A DNA stretch of 64,000 nucleotides, taken from assembly GCA_965215995.1 (NCBI GenBank), contig OZ244128.1, positions 3,038,001 through 3,102,000 of the forward strand, written 5' to 3'. Shown here in pieces: positions 17,607-27,482 of the stretch. This stretch comes from SZUA-309 sp965215995 (GTDB lineage Bacteria > Pseudomonadota > Gammaproteobacteria > Pseudomonadales > Azotimanducaceae). Each line of letters opens with the position of its first letter. Position 1 is the stretch's first letter. Made by a program: the position numbers and the translations under genes. The notes beneath the pieces are model-generated. The model made no database searches. It had not been told where the DNA came from and saw nothing but the letters and a program-made list of their open reading frames with translations.

Positions 17607-20600
17607 TGAACCTCTCCCGCGTCGCCATCGAGCAATCTCGCGTAACGGTTCTCTTCGCCATCTTCATCGTGGTGGCCGGGATCAGCATGTATCTCGGGTA
17701 TCCGAAGAAGGAAGACCCATCGATTGTGGTCCGCGAGGCAGTAGTCCGAGCGGCTTTCCCCGGGATGCCACCACACCGCGTAGAGGACCTGATTACCCGA
17801 AAGCTGGAAGAGCGGATCCGCGAGATCTCAGAGGTAGACGACATCATCTCCGAGTCGAAGTTCGGGACGTCAGTTGTCCACGTGGTCGTGCGCGACGAGA
17901 TCGACGACGTGGGTCGGGTCTGGCAGCTGCTTCGGAACAAGATGCGGGATGTTTCCTCTGAGCTTCCGGATGGAACTCTAGGCCCTTTCGTCAACGATGA
18001 GTTTGGGCTCACTGCGATCGCCACCATCGCGCTCTGGGCGGATGGGTTCAGCTTTGCGGAGATGCGGGACACCGCACGGGACATTCGCGACCGCCTCTAT
18101 GCCCTGGATGGAGTAAAGCGCGTCGAGCTTTTCGGCATTCAGGAAGAGCGGATCTATCTGGAGATCTCGAACACCAAGCTCGCGGAGTTTGGCATCGACG
18201 TCAGGACCGTGGGCGACACGCTAAGGAGCCAGAACATCATCCTCCCGGGTGGGCGCGTAGAGATTTCGGGGCGCGAGTTTGTCATCGAACCCGGTGGTAG
18301 TTTCGAAGACGTCAGCCAGATGGCGTCAGTGCTTATCCCGGTACCCGGCACCGAGCAAAGCGTCCCTCTGCGCGACCTGGTGACGATTACGCGGAGTTAC
18401 GTCGACCCACCGGAGAAGCCCGCATTCTTCAATGGTCGACAGGCCGTTATGATCAGTGTTTCGGTCATGGACGGGGTGGATGCAGTCGCGTTCGGGGGCG
18501 AACTGGAGGGCCTGGTCCGCCGGGTCGAGCGAGAGTTGCCGCTCGGCTATGTGCTGGAATTCGCGACCTTTCAGCCGGAGCTGATCAATCGAGCCGTGAA
18601 CGGGGCCGTCAGCAACCTAGCTCAGACGGTCACTATCGTACTCGCGGTTGTGATCGTGTTTCTAGGTATCCGCACAGGATTGATCGTCGGTAGCTTCGTT
18701 CCGCTCGTCATGTTGTTCGGCATCGTGATGATGTGGTTCCTGGATATCGAGCTACAACGTATTTCTATCGCTTCGATGATCATTGCACTGGGTATGCTAG
18801 TCGACAACGGGATCGTTGTCGCAGAGGACATTCGAACAAGGATGCAGCGCGGCACCTCTGCAAAGGATTCCGCTATCGAGGCGGGACGCTCGCTTGCTCT
18901 CCCGTTACTCACATCCTCCTTGACCACCATCCTTGCCTTTATGCCCCTGATGCTCATGGTCGGTCCGGCAGGGGAGTACACGGGTTCACTCAGCTACGTC
19001 ATAGGCGTGTTGATGCTGGGATCCTGGATACTCGCAATGATGGTGGTACCGATGGTGGGCGCACGATTCATCAAGGTGGAGCGTCTGGGTGAGCATGAAG
19101 GCCGCCGCTTCGAATCAAGGGGTTATCGTACTTATCAAGCAATGCTGACGTGGATGCTCGTTCACAGAAGCATCGTGTTGCTCGTTGTGGTCGCGGCAAT
19201 GGCGGTCTCGGGTTGGGTTTTCGGGACCTTCGTCGTGAAGGAATTCTTTCCAAAAGGCGATCGCAGTCAATACCTGATCTACATCGATATGCCGGCGGGA
19301 ACACGGTCAACAGAGGTGGTTGAGAGGATTCGGTTGATCAACGAATGGCTTCTCGACGGGAGCCGGAACCCCGAGGTCGCGAACACCGTTGCCTATGTAG
19401 GACAGGGAGGTCCACGCTTCTTCGCTTCGCTTGCCCCGATCGATCCCGATCCGCACAAAGCGTTCATGTTGGTCAACTTGCATAGGACCGAACAGGTTGC
19501 AGAACTCGTTGATCGAACACACCACTATATTCTAGGCCGATACCCCGAGGTACGAGGCAGGGTGAAGGCTATGTGGATGGGTCCCTCCGAAGCCGGTCTA
19601 TACGAGGTTCGGTTGTCCGGTCAGGACACCGATTTCTTGACTGAGCGTGCGGAGGCGGTGATGTCTGGCTTACGCACAATCCCGGGAATGATCGACGTCC
19701 TTCAGGATTGGGAGAATCCTGTAATCACATTCCAGATCGTCGTCGACCAGGTGCGAGCTCGGCGAGCGGGCGTTACTTCCAGGGACGTCGCTGATGCACT
19801 GAATGCCTTCATGGAAGGTGTATATGTCACGGACTATCGAGAAGCCGAGAACGTCATTCCCATCATTGCACGCGGGCGCTTGGAGGAGCGAAGCATCGTT
19901 GCCAACCTGTGGGACCTTGCCATTCCCAGCTCATCCGGCAAAAACGTGGCCTTGGGACAGGTTGCCGATCTCGATAGCGTGGGGGGATTCAGTCGCATAC
20001 GACGGCGCAATCAGGTTCGGACGATTAGCGTCCAAGCCAAGCACCCGGTGCTTAAGGCTGCGCAGATTGAAGAGCTAATGAATCCGACCATCGAGCAGCT
20101 GCGAAGCTCGTTACCAGCCGGCTACGATATTGAGCTCGGGGGTGAGTTAGAAGGCTCATCTGAAGCGCAAAGCCATCTGGCCACTTGGATGCCTTCGGCA
20201 TTCGCTCTGATTGGTGCGCTCCTGGTCTGGCAATTCAACTCCTTCCGGCGTGCCGCAGTGGTCTTCTTGACTATCCCACTGGTGTTCATCGGGGCAACCA
20301 TCGGGCTGCTTGCCATGAACGCCGTCTTCGGATTCATGACTATCCTCGGATTGCTCGCGCTTGCCGGCATTATCATCAACAATGGCATAGTATTGATCGA
20401 CCGAATCGAACTGGAGCGCGATGGAGGCGCTTCTCCTTTCGATGCGATAATCCTGGCGGCGCTCTCGCGTCTCCGTCCCATCACCCTTTCGGCAGCGACC
20501 ACAGTTCTCGGATTGATGCCGCTCATCGTCTACCGAGACACACTCTTCTACGGCATGGCGTCGATGATGGTTTTCGGTCTGACCGTCGGAACGGCGTTGA

Positions 20601-20677
20601 CGCTAGGCGTCGTGCCGGTTCTTTACTCGCTGTTTTTGCAGGTCGAAATTCCGGATTTGCGTATGAATCCGCGCTAA
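17606..20677 (+). CDS. RND-family efflux permease (inner membrane)
   Basis: 1023 residues, full length for an AcrB/MexB-like hydrophobe pump. There is an N-terminal helix (VTVLFAIFIVVAGISMYLGY), a first porter domain, helices 2-6 including ALGMLVDNGIVVAEDI with the conserved intramembrane acidic residue, a second porter domain, and the C-terminal bundle with LLALAGIIINNGIVLIDRI. It exports substrates by proton motive force together with the adaptor encoded immediately upstream. No outer-membrane channel gene follows, so an outside TolC-like partner is needed. Confidence 0.92.
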   Translation: MNLSRVAIEQSRVTVLFAIFIVVAGISMYLGYPKKEDPSIVVREAVVRAAFPGMPPHRVEDLITRKLEERIREISEVDDIISESKFGTSVVHVVVRDEIDDVGRVWQLLRNKMRDVSSELPDGTLGPFVNDEFGLTAIATIALWADGFSFAEMRDTARDIRDRLYALDGVKRVELFGIQEERIYLEISNTKLAEFGIDVRTVGDTLRSQNIILPGGRVEISGREFVIEPGGSFEDVSQMASVLIPVPGTEQSVPLRDLVTITRSYVDPPEKPAFFNGRQAVMISVSVMDGVDAVAFGGELEGLVRRVERELPLGYVLEFATFQPELINRAVNGAVSNLAQTVTIVLAVVIVFLGIRTGLIVGSFVPLVMLFGIVMMWFLDIELQRISIASMIIALGMLVDNGIVVAEDIRTRMQRGTSAKDSAIEAGRSLALPLLTSSLTTILAFMPLMLMVGPAGEYTGSLSYVIGVLMLGSWILAMMVVPMVGARFIKVERLGEHEGRRFESRGYRTYQAMLTWMLVHRSIVLLVVVAAMAVSGWVFGTFVVKEFFPKGDRSQYLIYIDMPAGTRSTEVVERIRLINEWLLDGSRNPEVANTVAYVGQGGPRFFASLAPIDPDPHKAFMLVNLHRTEQVAELVDRTHHYILGRYPEVRGRVKAMWMGPSEAGLYEVRLSGQDTDFLTERAEAVMSGLRTIPGMIDVLQDWENPVITFQIVVDQVRARRAGVTSRDVADALNAFMEGVYVTDYREAENVIPIIARGRLEERSIVANLWDLAIPSSSGKNVALGQVADLDSVGGFSRIRRRNQVRTISVQAKHPVLKAAQIEELMNPTIEQLRSSLPAGYDIELGGELEGSSEAQSHLATWMPSAFALIGALLVWQFNSFRRAAVVFLTIPLVFIGATIGLLAMNAVFGFMTILGLLALAGIIINNGIVLIDRIELERDGGASPFDAIILAALSRLRPITLSAATTVLGLMPLIVYRDTLFYGMASMMVFGLTVGTALTLGVVPVLYSLFLQVEIPDLRMNPR

Positions 20678-20686
20678 GCCACGGCG

Positions 20687-21883
20687 CTAAGGTGCCGCGA
20701 GTGCCGGGGTCGCAGAGGTGTTCACTGATCCGTTCAACGCCGTTTCGGGAAAGAAGTTTGCCCAGGCAAACCAATACATGCCTGGGTAGAACGTCTCGAT
20801 GCGAGTGAGAAATCCGGCGTCGCTATGCCCCCGGAAGTCAACGTGTCTGACATGAGTTCTCTCGGGCCGTTTGAAAGCGGCCAGGCAACCAACGTTCTCA
20901 TCGAACGTCAGGGCAACCGGCATGCCGCCCACCACCGTATTCACCACACCCTGCGCTTGCGTGTATTCTCGAGTGAATGCCGCGGCTGCGTCGCCCACCG
21001 CAATGCCCCATACCAAGGTCTTTCGCGGTAGGCGCTCATCTTCGTGATTCAAGGTTTCGAACATCAACCTCTCAGTTTGGTGATGGGTATCCAGGGCCCG
21101 GTCGAAGACACGTTCGACCACCTCGTCGAACAGACGTAGTAGCGGATTGTTACGCCACGCCACCATGGGGTTTAGATACACTTTTCCTGCGGGATAAGTT
21201 TCGCAGTACCCACGCCACGACATGCGGAACACCGGCACGCGCCGCAACCCCAAGGTGCAGTCTGGCGCACCCGAATAAATCTGCTGCAGGCACTTCCCAT
21301 CCGCTTTCATGATGAGGTTGTTGCCGTGCTGACCGGCAACGGAGAGCTCAATGGATTCTCCAGCCGGAATAGCCAGTGCCATGCCAATACGCGACAGCGC
21401 ACAGTAGGTCATGACCGTTCGGCGATCGGCGCCTACGCCGGCAATGTGCGGGCGGCGAATTTCTCGATCCGGAAACGCCCAGGTTTGATCACCGGTCTCG
21501 AGCACGAGCACCTCATCGTCGGCGCCCAGTGTCGATGCTGCCTGTGTGATGTCATAAAACCGGGCGTTTGATTGTTGAGCGCGCAATCCCACATGAATCC
21601 ACAGCCAGGGAAACGCCGTCAAAACAACGGTCACAGACAGACCACCCAGAACCACCCGTTGATCCCCGATACCGAAGATCAGGTGAGTTCCGAGCGCCAC
21701 AATTACGGACACTGCTATGAAGCCCAGCGTTTGAAATTCTCCCTCGACGGCTGCTACCAGTTCTGCTCGAGTGACGTCGAATATCGCCTGAGTGACGTCA
21801 CCCAGTGCGCGGAAGTATCGAAATGCCAGCGCCAGGCCGCAGCCCAGGGCCAACCAATGCAAGATGGCGACCGGCGAGGGCAT
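20687..21883 (-). CDS. DUF3179 domain-containing membrane protein
   Basis: 398 residues. The N-terminal 100 residues hold about four hydrophobic segments. The rest matches the DUF3179 pattern, with TVMTYCALSRIGMALAIP (the conserved cysteine-containing strand), VFRMSWRGYCETYPAGKVY and GMPVALTFDENVG. The function of DUF3179 is not established. Its start lies one base after the sulfatase stop, so it is the third gene of a TetR-sulfatase-DUF3179 operon. It converges with the RND pump gene, only 9 bases away. Confidence 0.8.
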   Translation of the reverse strand: MPSPVAILHWLALGCGLALAFRYFRALGDVTQAIFDVTRAELVAAVEGEFQTLGFIAVSVIVALGTHLIFGIGDQRVVLGGLSVTVVLTAFPWLWIHVGLRAQQSNARFYDITQAASTLGADDEVLVLETGDQTWAFPDREIRRPHIAGVGADRRTVMTYCALSRIGMALAIPAGESIELSVAGQHGNNLIMKADGKCLQQIYSGAPDCTLGLRRVPVFRMSWRGYCETYPAGKVYLNPMVAWRNNPLLRLFDEVVERVFDRALDTHHQTERLMFETLNHEDERLPRKTLVWGIAVGDAAAAFTREYTQAQGVVNTVVGGMPVALTFDENVGCLAAFKRPERTHVRHVDFRGHSDAGFLTRIETFYPGMYWFAWANFFPETALNGSVNTSATPALAAP

Positions 21884-21884
21884 T

Positions 21885-23567
21885 TCAGAGATCGTACTTC
21901 TTCATGCGTTCGGCAATGGCGCGGCTTTCAGGGCGCAGGTTGACGATACCTTCATAGGGTACGCCGCGCGTTGGTTCCCGATGTGGATACTTCTCGATTT
22001 GCTTCTCATGCCGGGCTTTCATGTGATCAAAGGCCGGCCACGCCCAGATGTACTGTGGCAGCTCACCGTGCTCCTCGCGCGGGTCGCGATAGAGATCGTA
22101 GAAATCTTCGCCTGCGAGCCCGGGCCGGTCGCTGGTCCAGTCGCGCTTGAGTTGCTGCCTGATGGATGCCGCCAGGAAATCTCCGGTATAGACATGGTAG
22201 TAGTCACGGCGGGAATGGCCCTCACCTTTGAAGAGCAGTGCCGCCTGATCCACCCCATCGATGACCCGGTCCCGCGGCACGTCCTTGATTGCGCCACCAA
22301 GGCGGGCGAACGTCGTAAAGAGATCATGTACCGTGATCATGTCGTTGACTACCTGTCCCGGTGCCACTGTACCCGGCCACCAGGCAAACGCGGGTACGCG
22401 GATACCGCCTTCACGATAGTCGCTCTTGTAGCCGGCGAAGATCACCTCGTGAGGTCCGTTGGGCGCAAGCTCGTGCATCGGACCGTTGTCGGCCATTGCG
22501 ACCACCAGCGTATTCTCGGCAATCCCGAGTGCTTTCAGGCTGGCGAGTATTTCACCGATGTCTCTGTCGAGCTGCTCCATCGAGTGCGCCCACCAGGTCG
22601 ACGCATTGCTGGTGAGCTGCTCAGGCGGCACCATCGGGTCTGCCATGTGCGGCCAATAAGCGAGATAAAACGGTTTGTCACGACCGGCGTTGTCCGCAAT
22701 GAATTTGAGCGCCTGCTGTTGATTAGCGCGCATCAGCTTCTTGTAACCGGCAGCGGTGGGGGGAGGCATGAACTCCCGCACCTCACCACCTTTGGTCGCT
22801 TCGAGCTGGTTGATCCAGCCGAGTGGACGAAACTCTTGATCCAGCGTATGGGTTTTGTCCCACTGAAAAGGAAACAGACCATTTGTTCGGCCGGCTACGG
22901 CCGGTTGCGTGTGCCACATCATGAACGGGAACTGGTTGTACATGGAGAAGTTGGCGTAGTCGAAGCCCTGGTTGTGCATGTAAGACTGTTGGATGTCTCC
23001 TTGGTGCGCTTTGCCGACGAACGCGGTCGTGTAACCCTGCTCGCTCAGGAGTTCGGCGATCGTAACCTCGTTTTTATGGAGTCCAGCGCCTTCCGGCGGA
23101 AACCCGACCTTGGACATACCGGCGCGCACGGACAGCCTTCCCGTCAGTGCGGCCGTCCGTGTCTGCGTACAGGCCGGTTCCGTGTACATTCTTGTGAACG
23201 CCATACCCTGATCAGCCATGGCATTGATGTGCGGCGTATCGAAGCCAAGCACCTTGTTGAGTTCTGGAATGCCGACTTCTCCAAGGCTCGTGTCATCCCA
23301 CATGATGTGAACTAGATTGGGTAGCTTGCCGTGGGTTCTGGCCAGTTTCGCGAGGATCGCGTCGATCTCTTCATCTTCGAGGCGCCAATGCTCACCGTGC
23401 TGATCGATGAGAATTGCCTGCTCAGGATCGTGGATGATGTCCTTCGCCAATACGGGTGCCGCCAGGACCGCGGCAATGAATATGGATAGAGGTTTCAAAA
23501 CGCTTCTCCCATGGCTGCGGTGTCGTGCTCCGGCGCATCGCGCGCCGATGGTCATCGCGTCATACAT
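21885..23567 (-). CDS. Sulfatase (arylsulfatase family), variant active-site motif
   Basis: 560 residues. The exported N terminus has signal LKPLSIFIAAVLAAPVLA. The metal-binding pair is in LVHIMWDDTSLG. The formylglycine motif reads PACTQTRTAALTGR, where the usual proline (or alanine) of C-x-P-x-R is replaced by glutamine. Further sulfatase landmarks are VGKAHQGD and the C-terminal ADNGPMHELAPNGP. It would release sulfate from a sulfate ester in the periplasm if formylglycine is formed. Both the ATG at 23567 and a TTG at 23498 are preceded by GGGAGA. The latter gives the shorter, more classical signal peptide. Confidence 0.85.
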   Translation of the reverse strand: MYDAMTIGARCAGARHRSHGRSVLKPLSIFIAAVLAAPVLAKDIIHDPEQAILIDQHGEHWRLEDEEIDAILAKLARTHGKLPNLVHIMWDDTSLGEVGIPELNKVLGFDTPHINAMADQGMAFTRMYTEPACTQTRTAALTGRLSVRAGMSKVGFPPEGAGLHKNEVTIAELLSEQGYTTAFVGKAHQGDIQQSYMHNQGFDYANFSMYNQFPFMMWHTQPAVAGRTNGLFPFQWDKTHTLDQEFRPLGWINQLEATKGGEVREFMPPPTAAGYKKLMRANQQQALKFIADNAGRDKPFYLAYWPHMADPMVPPEQLTSNASTWWAHSMEQLDRDIGEILASLKALGIAENTLVVAMADNGPMHELAPNGPHEVIFAGYKSDYREGGIRVPAFAWWPGTVAPGQVVNDMITVHDLFTTFARLGGAIKDVPRDRVIDGVDQAALLFKGEGHSRRDYYHVYTGDFLAASIRQQLKRDWTSDRPGLAGEDFYDLYRDPREEHGELPQYIWAWPAFDHMKARHEKQIEKYPHREPTRGVPYEGIVNLRPESRAIAERMKKYDL

Positions 23568-23585
23568 AGATAAGTCTCCCGTTTG

Positions 23586-24185
23586 TCAGGTTGCTAGGCC
23601 GCGGATGAGCGTCGCTATCGCGGGTTCGATGAGCTGATCGAGGCGTTTGCCAAGATCGAGTTGGTTGGCGACGGCAAGTCCCGCAAGACCATGGGCGTTG
23701 ATCCAGAAAAGATGCGCCATTTCGATGGCATCTCCTTCCGTCCCCATACCGCGCAGCACGTCTTCGGCGAGGCCAATGGCCTCCGCGAACGCCCGGCGCC
23801 GGTTCTCGACCACTTCCGGTACAGCGGCGATTTCTCCCTGATCGAGTTCGTACATGAGCTGGTAGAGCGGCGACCGTTGGATGGCAAACTGCACGTAGCT
23901 TTTCATGCCCAGTGCTGCGGCTTCGGTGGCGTTAGAGGCTTCCTTCCGCACGTCTCGCAGCATGTCGCGGATTTCCAGAAAGCCTGCCGCGCGGATCGCG
24001 GCGAGCAATGCTTCCTTGTTTTCGTAGTAGCGATACAGCGCGGTGGCACTCCAGCCGAGCCCTGCGGCTATGGCGCGCATGGACACATTGCGATGGCCGG
24101 ACTTCGCAAAGAGCGTCATGGCGCAGTTGCAGATGTCCGCCTCTATCGCTTGTCGTTTCTTCGTGTCATATGCAGGTCGTGCCAT
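23586..24185 (-). CDS. TetR-family transcriptional regulator
   Basis: About 199 residues. The helix-turn-helix region reads AMTLFAKSGHRNVSMRAIAA then GLGWSATALYRYYENKEALL, typical of TetR proteins. A TetR_C-like helical domain follows. The ATG at 24185 has CAGGAG seven bases upstream. It is the first gene of the leftward operon with the sulfatase and DUF3179 genes. A 19-bp palindrome (24206-24224) sits about 20 bases upstream of the start codon and is a strong candidate for its autoregulatory operator. Confidence 0.87.
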   Translation of the reverse strand: MARPAYDTKKRQAIEADICNCAMTLFAKSGHRNVSMRAIAAGLGWSATALYRYYENKEALLAAIRAAGFLEIRDMLRDVRKEASNATEAAALGMKSYVQFAIQRSPLYQLMYELDQGEIAAVPEVVENRRRAFAEAIGLAEDVLRGMGTEGDAIEMAHLFWINAHGLAGLAVANQLDLGKRLDQLIEPAIATLIRGLAT

Positions 24186-24205
24186 ATCAGACTCCTGATT
24201 GGCAT

Positions 24206-24224
24206 AAGTTAACAATATTAACTT
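24206..24224. promoter_or_regulatory. Palindromic operator candidate upstream of tetR-sulfatase operon
   Basis: AAGTTAA-CAATA-TTAACTT is a perfect inverted repeat with 7-bp arms and a 5-bp centre, in the A/T-rich gap just upstream of the TetR gene. Size and place match TetR-family operators. Binding is inferred, not shown. Confidence 0.6.
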
Positions 24225-24313
24225 AACTGTGTCAACTAAAGCTATGATTCAATCAATCTAGGATTTGTGTTCTTGTCCGTTGTGGGGAATCTGCGAATGG
24301 AGCGAATAAAGAA

Positions 24314-24799
24314 GTGGTGTTGAGATTAGCGGCAGGGCTTGGATGTATACTCGGCATCGCCGTCGTCATCGTCGGCGGTATCCGCTTGTTCTCCGATGGT
24401 CCGGTTGAGATCTTACCGGGTGGTCCGATGTCGGGAACGGTGAGTCTCGAAAAATTTCCTGGGTTTGGCAATCGGTCCAGCGACTTCATAGAACTGCAGA
24501 TAGATGGCTGGCGTCCTAGCTCCCGCACCGTAACCGGCTTTTTCCATGCTGAAGATCTTTACATACCCTCTGTGCGGGCAGAGAGTAAATGGTGGCCACA
24601 ACGTGTGCTAGACGAACCGGAAGTGATCGTGCGCTACCGTGGCATCCTTTATCCAAGAAGAGCTACTCGGATCACAGATCCTGCGCTGATCGTGCAGCTC
24701 CGAAAGGCTACGGCTGGAGTAGAGACCGTTGTGGTGACTCCAGAGATGTTTACTGACGATACCACCTGGTTTTTTAGGCTGGAGCCGTTGACCGACTGA
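24314..24799 (+). CDS. Hypothetical protein with N-terminal membrane anchor
   Basis: About 161 residues from a GTG at 24314. Residues 2-25 form one hydrophobic helix (LRLAAGLGCILGIAVVIVGG), so the rest probably faces the periplasm. The soluble part contains LQIDGWRPSSRTVTGFFHAE and a basic strand YRGILYPRRATRI. I recognise no family. The ribosome site is poor. It is a single gene with a 188-bp featureless gap before the next gene. Confidence 0.5.
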   Translation: MVLRLAAGLGCILGIAVVIVGGIRLFSDGPVEILPGGPMSGTVSLEKFPGFGNRSSDFIELQIDGWRPSSRTVTGFFHAEDLYIPSVRAESKWWPQRVLDEPEVIVRYRGILYPRRATRITDPALIVQLRKATAGVETVVVTPEMFTDDTTWFFRLEPLTD

Positions 24800-24986
24800 T
24801 CCGACTGGCTGCTTCTTGCAGAACTCGGCTAAACAGTCCTGTCACGTAAGCGTCGGCTTTCTAGAGTAGCTCGAAAGCCTCCGTTCCCATTCGGAATACG
24901 AAGGCGCAACATCGACCCAGAGCGGATGTAGAACCGTATCGGGTTTTTCACCGACAATCAGATCAACTTCGTAAATAGGCCGATCT

Positions 24987-25808
24987 GTGAACTGGATTGC
25001 AAGGATTGCGATTGGGGCGTTGGCGATCTATCTAACGATCACGCTGATTGTTTATACGAAACAACGCGATCTGATGTTTGCGCCAGATGTTGGCCGCGTT
25101 CAGCCGAGTGATGTCGGATTGGCAAGTGTCAGCGAAGTCACCTTGAAAACGCCAGATGGATTGGCTCTACATTCTTGGTACGGAACAGCAGAACCTCATC
25201 ACCCAACAATCTTGTTCTTTCATGGCAACAGCGGAAACGTCAGCCGACGAGCAGATAAGTTCCGCCAGTTGATGACGAGAGGATATGGGGTCTTCATGCT
25301 CGGATATCCCGGCTATGGTGGTAGCGACGGTACTCCATCAGAGGCCGCCTTCGTCTTGGCCGCGTCGCTGTCATTTGAGTGGTTGCGGGATTCAGGAATT
25401 ACTCCAGCAGATATCGTTGTATACGGAGAATCGTTGGGAACAGCAGTAGCCGTGCAGTTGGTGGCAGTAAATCAGGTCAGAGCCTTGATTCTTGAGGCTC
25501 CAATGAGTTCTGTCAGGGAGATGGCGCAATCGCAATACCCCTACCTACCGGTCGGGTTGTTGCTTAAGGACCCATTTCTGACGGTCGATTACATCGACAA
25601 GGTTCGCACGCCGCTGCTCATCGTTCACGGTGTTGAAGATTCTGCCATCCCCATCACCAACGGAGAGGAATTGTTTGAACGCGCGAAAGAACCAAAGAAG
25701 TTCGTAGCGATTGAAGGCGCGGGCCACAGCGATCTCTATAGTTTTCAGACTGTGGACGAGATATCCGCGTTTCTGAACGGTATCCAAGAACCTGCATCCG
25801 GAAAGTAA
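24987..25808 (+). CDS. Alpha/beta hydrolase (Bem46/ABHD13-like serine hydrolase)
   Basis: 273 residues. An N-terminal hydrophobic helix anchors it (IARIAIGALAIYLTITLIVY). The oxyanion segment FFHGNSGNVSRR, nucleophile elbow VYGESLGTAVAV, acid in VHGVEDSAIPI and catalytic His in GAGHSDLYS are all present, so the triad is intact. Membrane-anchored hydrolases of this type are common, and their substrates are mostly unknown. GTG start at 24987. Monocistronic, in a row of small unrelated accessory genes. Confidence 0.8.
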   Translation: MNWIARIAIGALAIYLTITLIVYTKQRDLMFAPDVGRVQPSDVGLASVSEVTLKTPDGLALHSWYGTAEPHHPTILFFHGNSGNVSRRADKFRQLMTRGYGVFMLGYPGYGGSDGTPSEAAFVLAASLSFEWLRDSGITPADIVVYGESLGTAVAVQLVAVNQVRALILEAPMSSVREMAQSQYPYLPVGLLLKDPFLTVDYIDKVRTPLLIVHGVEDSAIPITNGEELFERAKEPKKFVAIEGAGHSDLYSFQTVDEISAFLNGIQEPASGK

Positions 25809-25916
25809 TTGGCCGGGCATTGACACCAGCCACGCTATTCGCAGTACAGCTGACTGACCGGTGTCAGTATTGTCTGATAGGTTTAGCTTTCTGAGACTGC
25901 CCGATGTTGGAAAGGG

Positions 25917-26816
25917 ATGAAACTCAGCAGAGATGCTTTTAATCGCGCCAAGTCCGGCATATTTAAGTACGGACGCAAACTGGAGCATCTCCGGTTTCAC
26001 CATCATTTTGTCGAGCCGATTCTTGAGGAAGTGGTGGCCGAGCTTGCCGCCTATCGGAATCCAGACGGTGGCTTTGGACACGCGATAGAGCCTGATTTCT
26101 GGCTTCCTGATTCTTCGCCTATGGCGACCACGGTAGGGTTGCAGATTGCGGTTGAACTCGAACTCGAAGCGTCGCACCCGGTAGTAAGAGCCGCGCTCGA
26201 GTATCTGCGATCAACCTACGATGCCGACCTTCGTGGCTGGATCGCAACCCCTTTATCGGTCAACGACCATCCTCACGCCCCATGGTGGCATCGAGACCCG
26301 GATACAAAGGTAGATTCGATGTCTCTCCGTCTCAATCCGAGTGCAGAGATTGTTGGGTACCTTCTACGATGGGGCGAAGACGACTTTCAACAGTGGGTGC
26401 AGGACTTGATAGAGCGCATCGACGTACTGGAACCCCATCAGCTGCTCTGCTGCCTTCGCCTTGCAGACTCTCCTGGCTTGGTGGAAAAGCATCGCGAAGC
26501 TCTCTTCGCCCTCATTTCACGAGCTGCGGCGACGGCGATTGAAACCGATTCTGCTAAATGGGACGGCTACTGCATCAAGCCTCTGTCAGCCATTCCGACC
26601 CCCGATGCGCGACTTGCACAGCGCTTTTCCGGTGCTGTCGACAAGCAAATGGATTACGAAATCGGTCGCCAATCAGACCGGATGGGAGTCTGGCTTCCTC
26701 ATTGGTCTTGGGGAGAGAGCTTCCCCAGGGCATGGCAAAAAGCACGAGAGCATTGGGCGGGGATTATTACCTTGGAGATGCTTCTTTCCTTCCAAGCCTT
26801 TGGACGACTAGCTTGA
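25917..26816 (+). CDS. Hypothetical protein, alpha/alpha-toroid-like
   Basis: 299 residues. Short repeats such as YRNPDGGFGHAIEPDF and the helical pairs around it recall terpenoid-cyclase/prenyltransferase-type alpha/alpha toroids, but I see no DxDD or QW motif that would give a function. GGAAAGGG precedes the ATG. No partner genes. I would treat it as a conserved hypothetical protein. Confidence 0.55.
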   Translation: MKLSRDAFNRAKSGIFKYGRKLEHLRFHHHFVEPILEEVVAELAAYRNPDGGFGHAIEPDFWLPDSSPMATTVGLQIAVELELEASHPVVRAALEYLRSTYDADLRGWIATPLSVNDHPHAPWWHRDPDTKVDSMSLRLNPSAEIVGYLLRWGEDDFQQWVQDLIERIDVLEPHQLLCCLRLADSPGLVEKHREALFALISRAAATAIETDSAKWDGYCIKPLSAIPTPDARLAQRFSGAVDKQMDYEIGRQSDRMGVWLPHWSWGESFPRAWQKAREHWAGIITLEMLLSFQAFGRLA

Positions 26817-26907
26817 ATAGAGTAAGACTGTTTTCAGCCGAGGAAGGACCCTCGTTGAAGACAGAAAGGCCTTTCAACCGCGTTCAGACTGGGCCATGGT
26901 CTCCATC

Positions 26908-27411
26908 ATGCTGATTCGAATTGCCACCGAAGCTGACGCCAAGGCCATCGCGGAAGTCCATACACGATCGTGGCAGGCAATCTATCGCGGGCACTTTCCG
27001 GATGAGTACCTCGACAACATTGATGTCGATCAGCGAGCGAGAAACTGGCGAGAAGTAGCCAACGAAGGAATCGGTGACTTGGCTGTATTGGAAGGCGACG
27101 ATGGTATCTGCGGATTTCTTCATCTAGCGCCTTCCCGCGACAGCGATGCGAAAGCGGCTCTCGAAGTTACAGCGATTTACCTATCGCCAGGGATCTGGCG
27201 CCAGGGCCAAGGGCAACTACTGATGTCGTGGGCCTTACAGAGATCCCGTGAACGGGGTTTTCGTCGTGTCACTCTGTGGGTTCTCGATAGTAATCAGCAA
27301 GCTCGAAACTTTTACGAAACGGTTGGATTTCGATGGGACGGAACGTCCAAAACCGCCAAGCTGGAGAACGGATTCGAATTCACTGAACTGAGATTCGCGA
27401 ACGAGTTATGA
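26908..27411 (+). CDS. GNAT-family N-acetyltransferase
   Basis: About 167 residues. The acetyl-CoA-binding stretch is seen in ALEVTAIYLSPGIWRQGQGQ (motif A with Q/R-x-x-G-x-G), and motif B in VLDSNQQARNFYETVGFRWD. Such enzymes acetylate amino groups of small molecules or proteins. ATG at 26908; an in-frame ATG at 26896 is also possible. It converges with the broken hydrolase gene downstream. Confidence 0.78.
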   Translation: MLIRIATEADAKAIAEVHTRSWQAIYRGHFPDEYLDNIDVDQRARNWREVANEGIGDLAVLEGDDGICGFLHLAPSRDSDAKAALEVTAIYLSPGIWRQGQGQLLMSWALQRSRERGFRRVTLWVLDSNQQARNFYETVGFRWDGTSKTAKLENGFEFTELRFANEL

Positions 27412-27482
27412 TACTCGCTTAATCGGCGCGAACTGGGAGTTAGGATCCCGCTCTGCAGCAGTGGTGCGTACGCAAGGAAGAA

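Noticed and set aside
21792..23315. 507-codon plus-strand frame over the sulfatase gene
   Set aside because: Antisense shadow of the sulfatase, which has signal peptide, catalytic motifs and ribosome sites on the minus strand.
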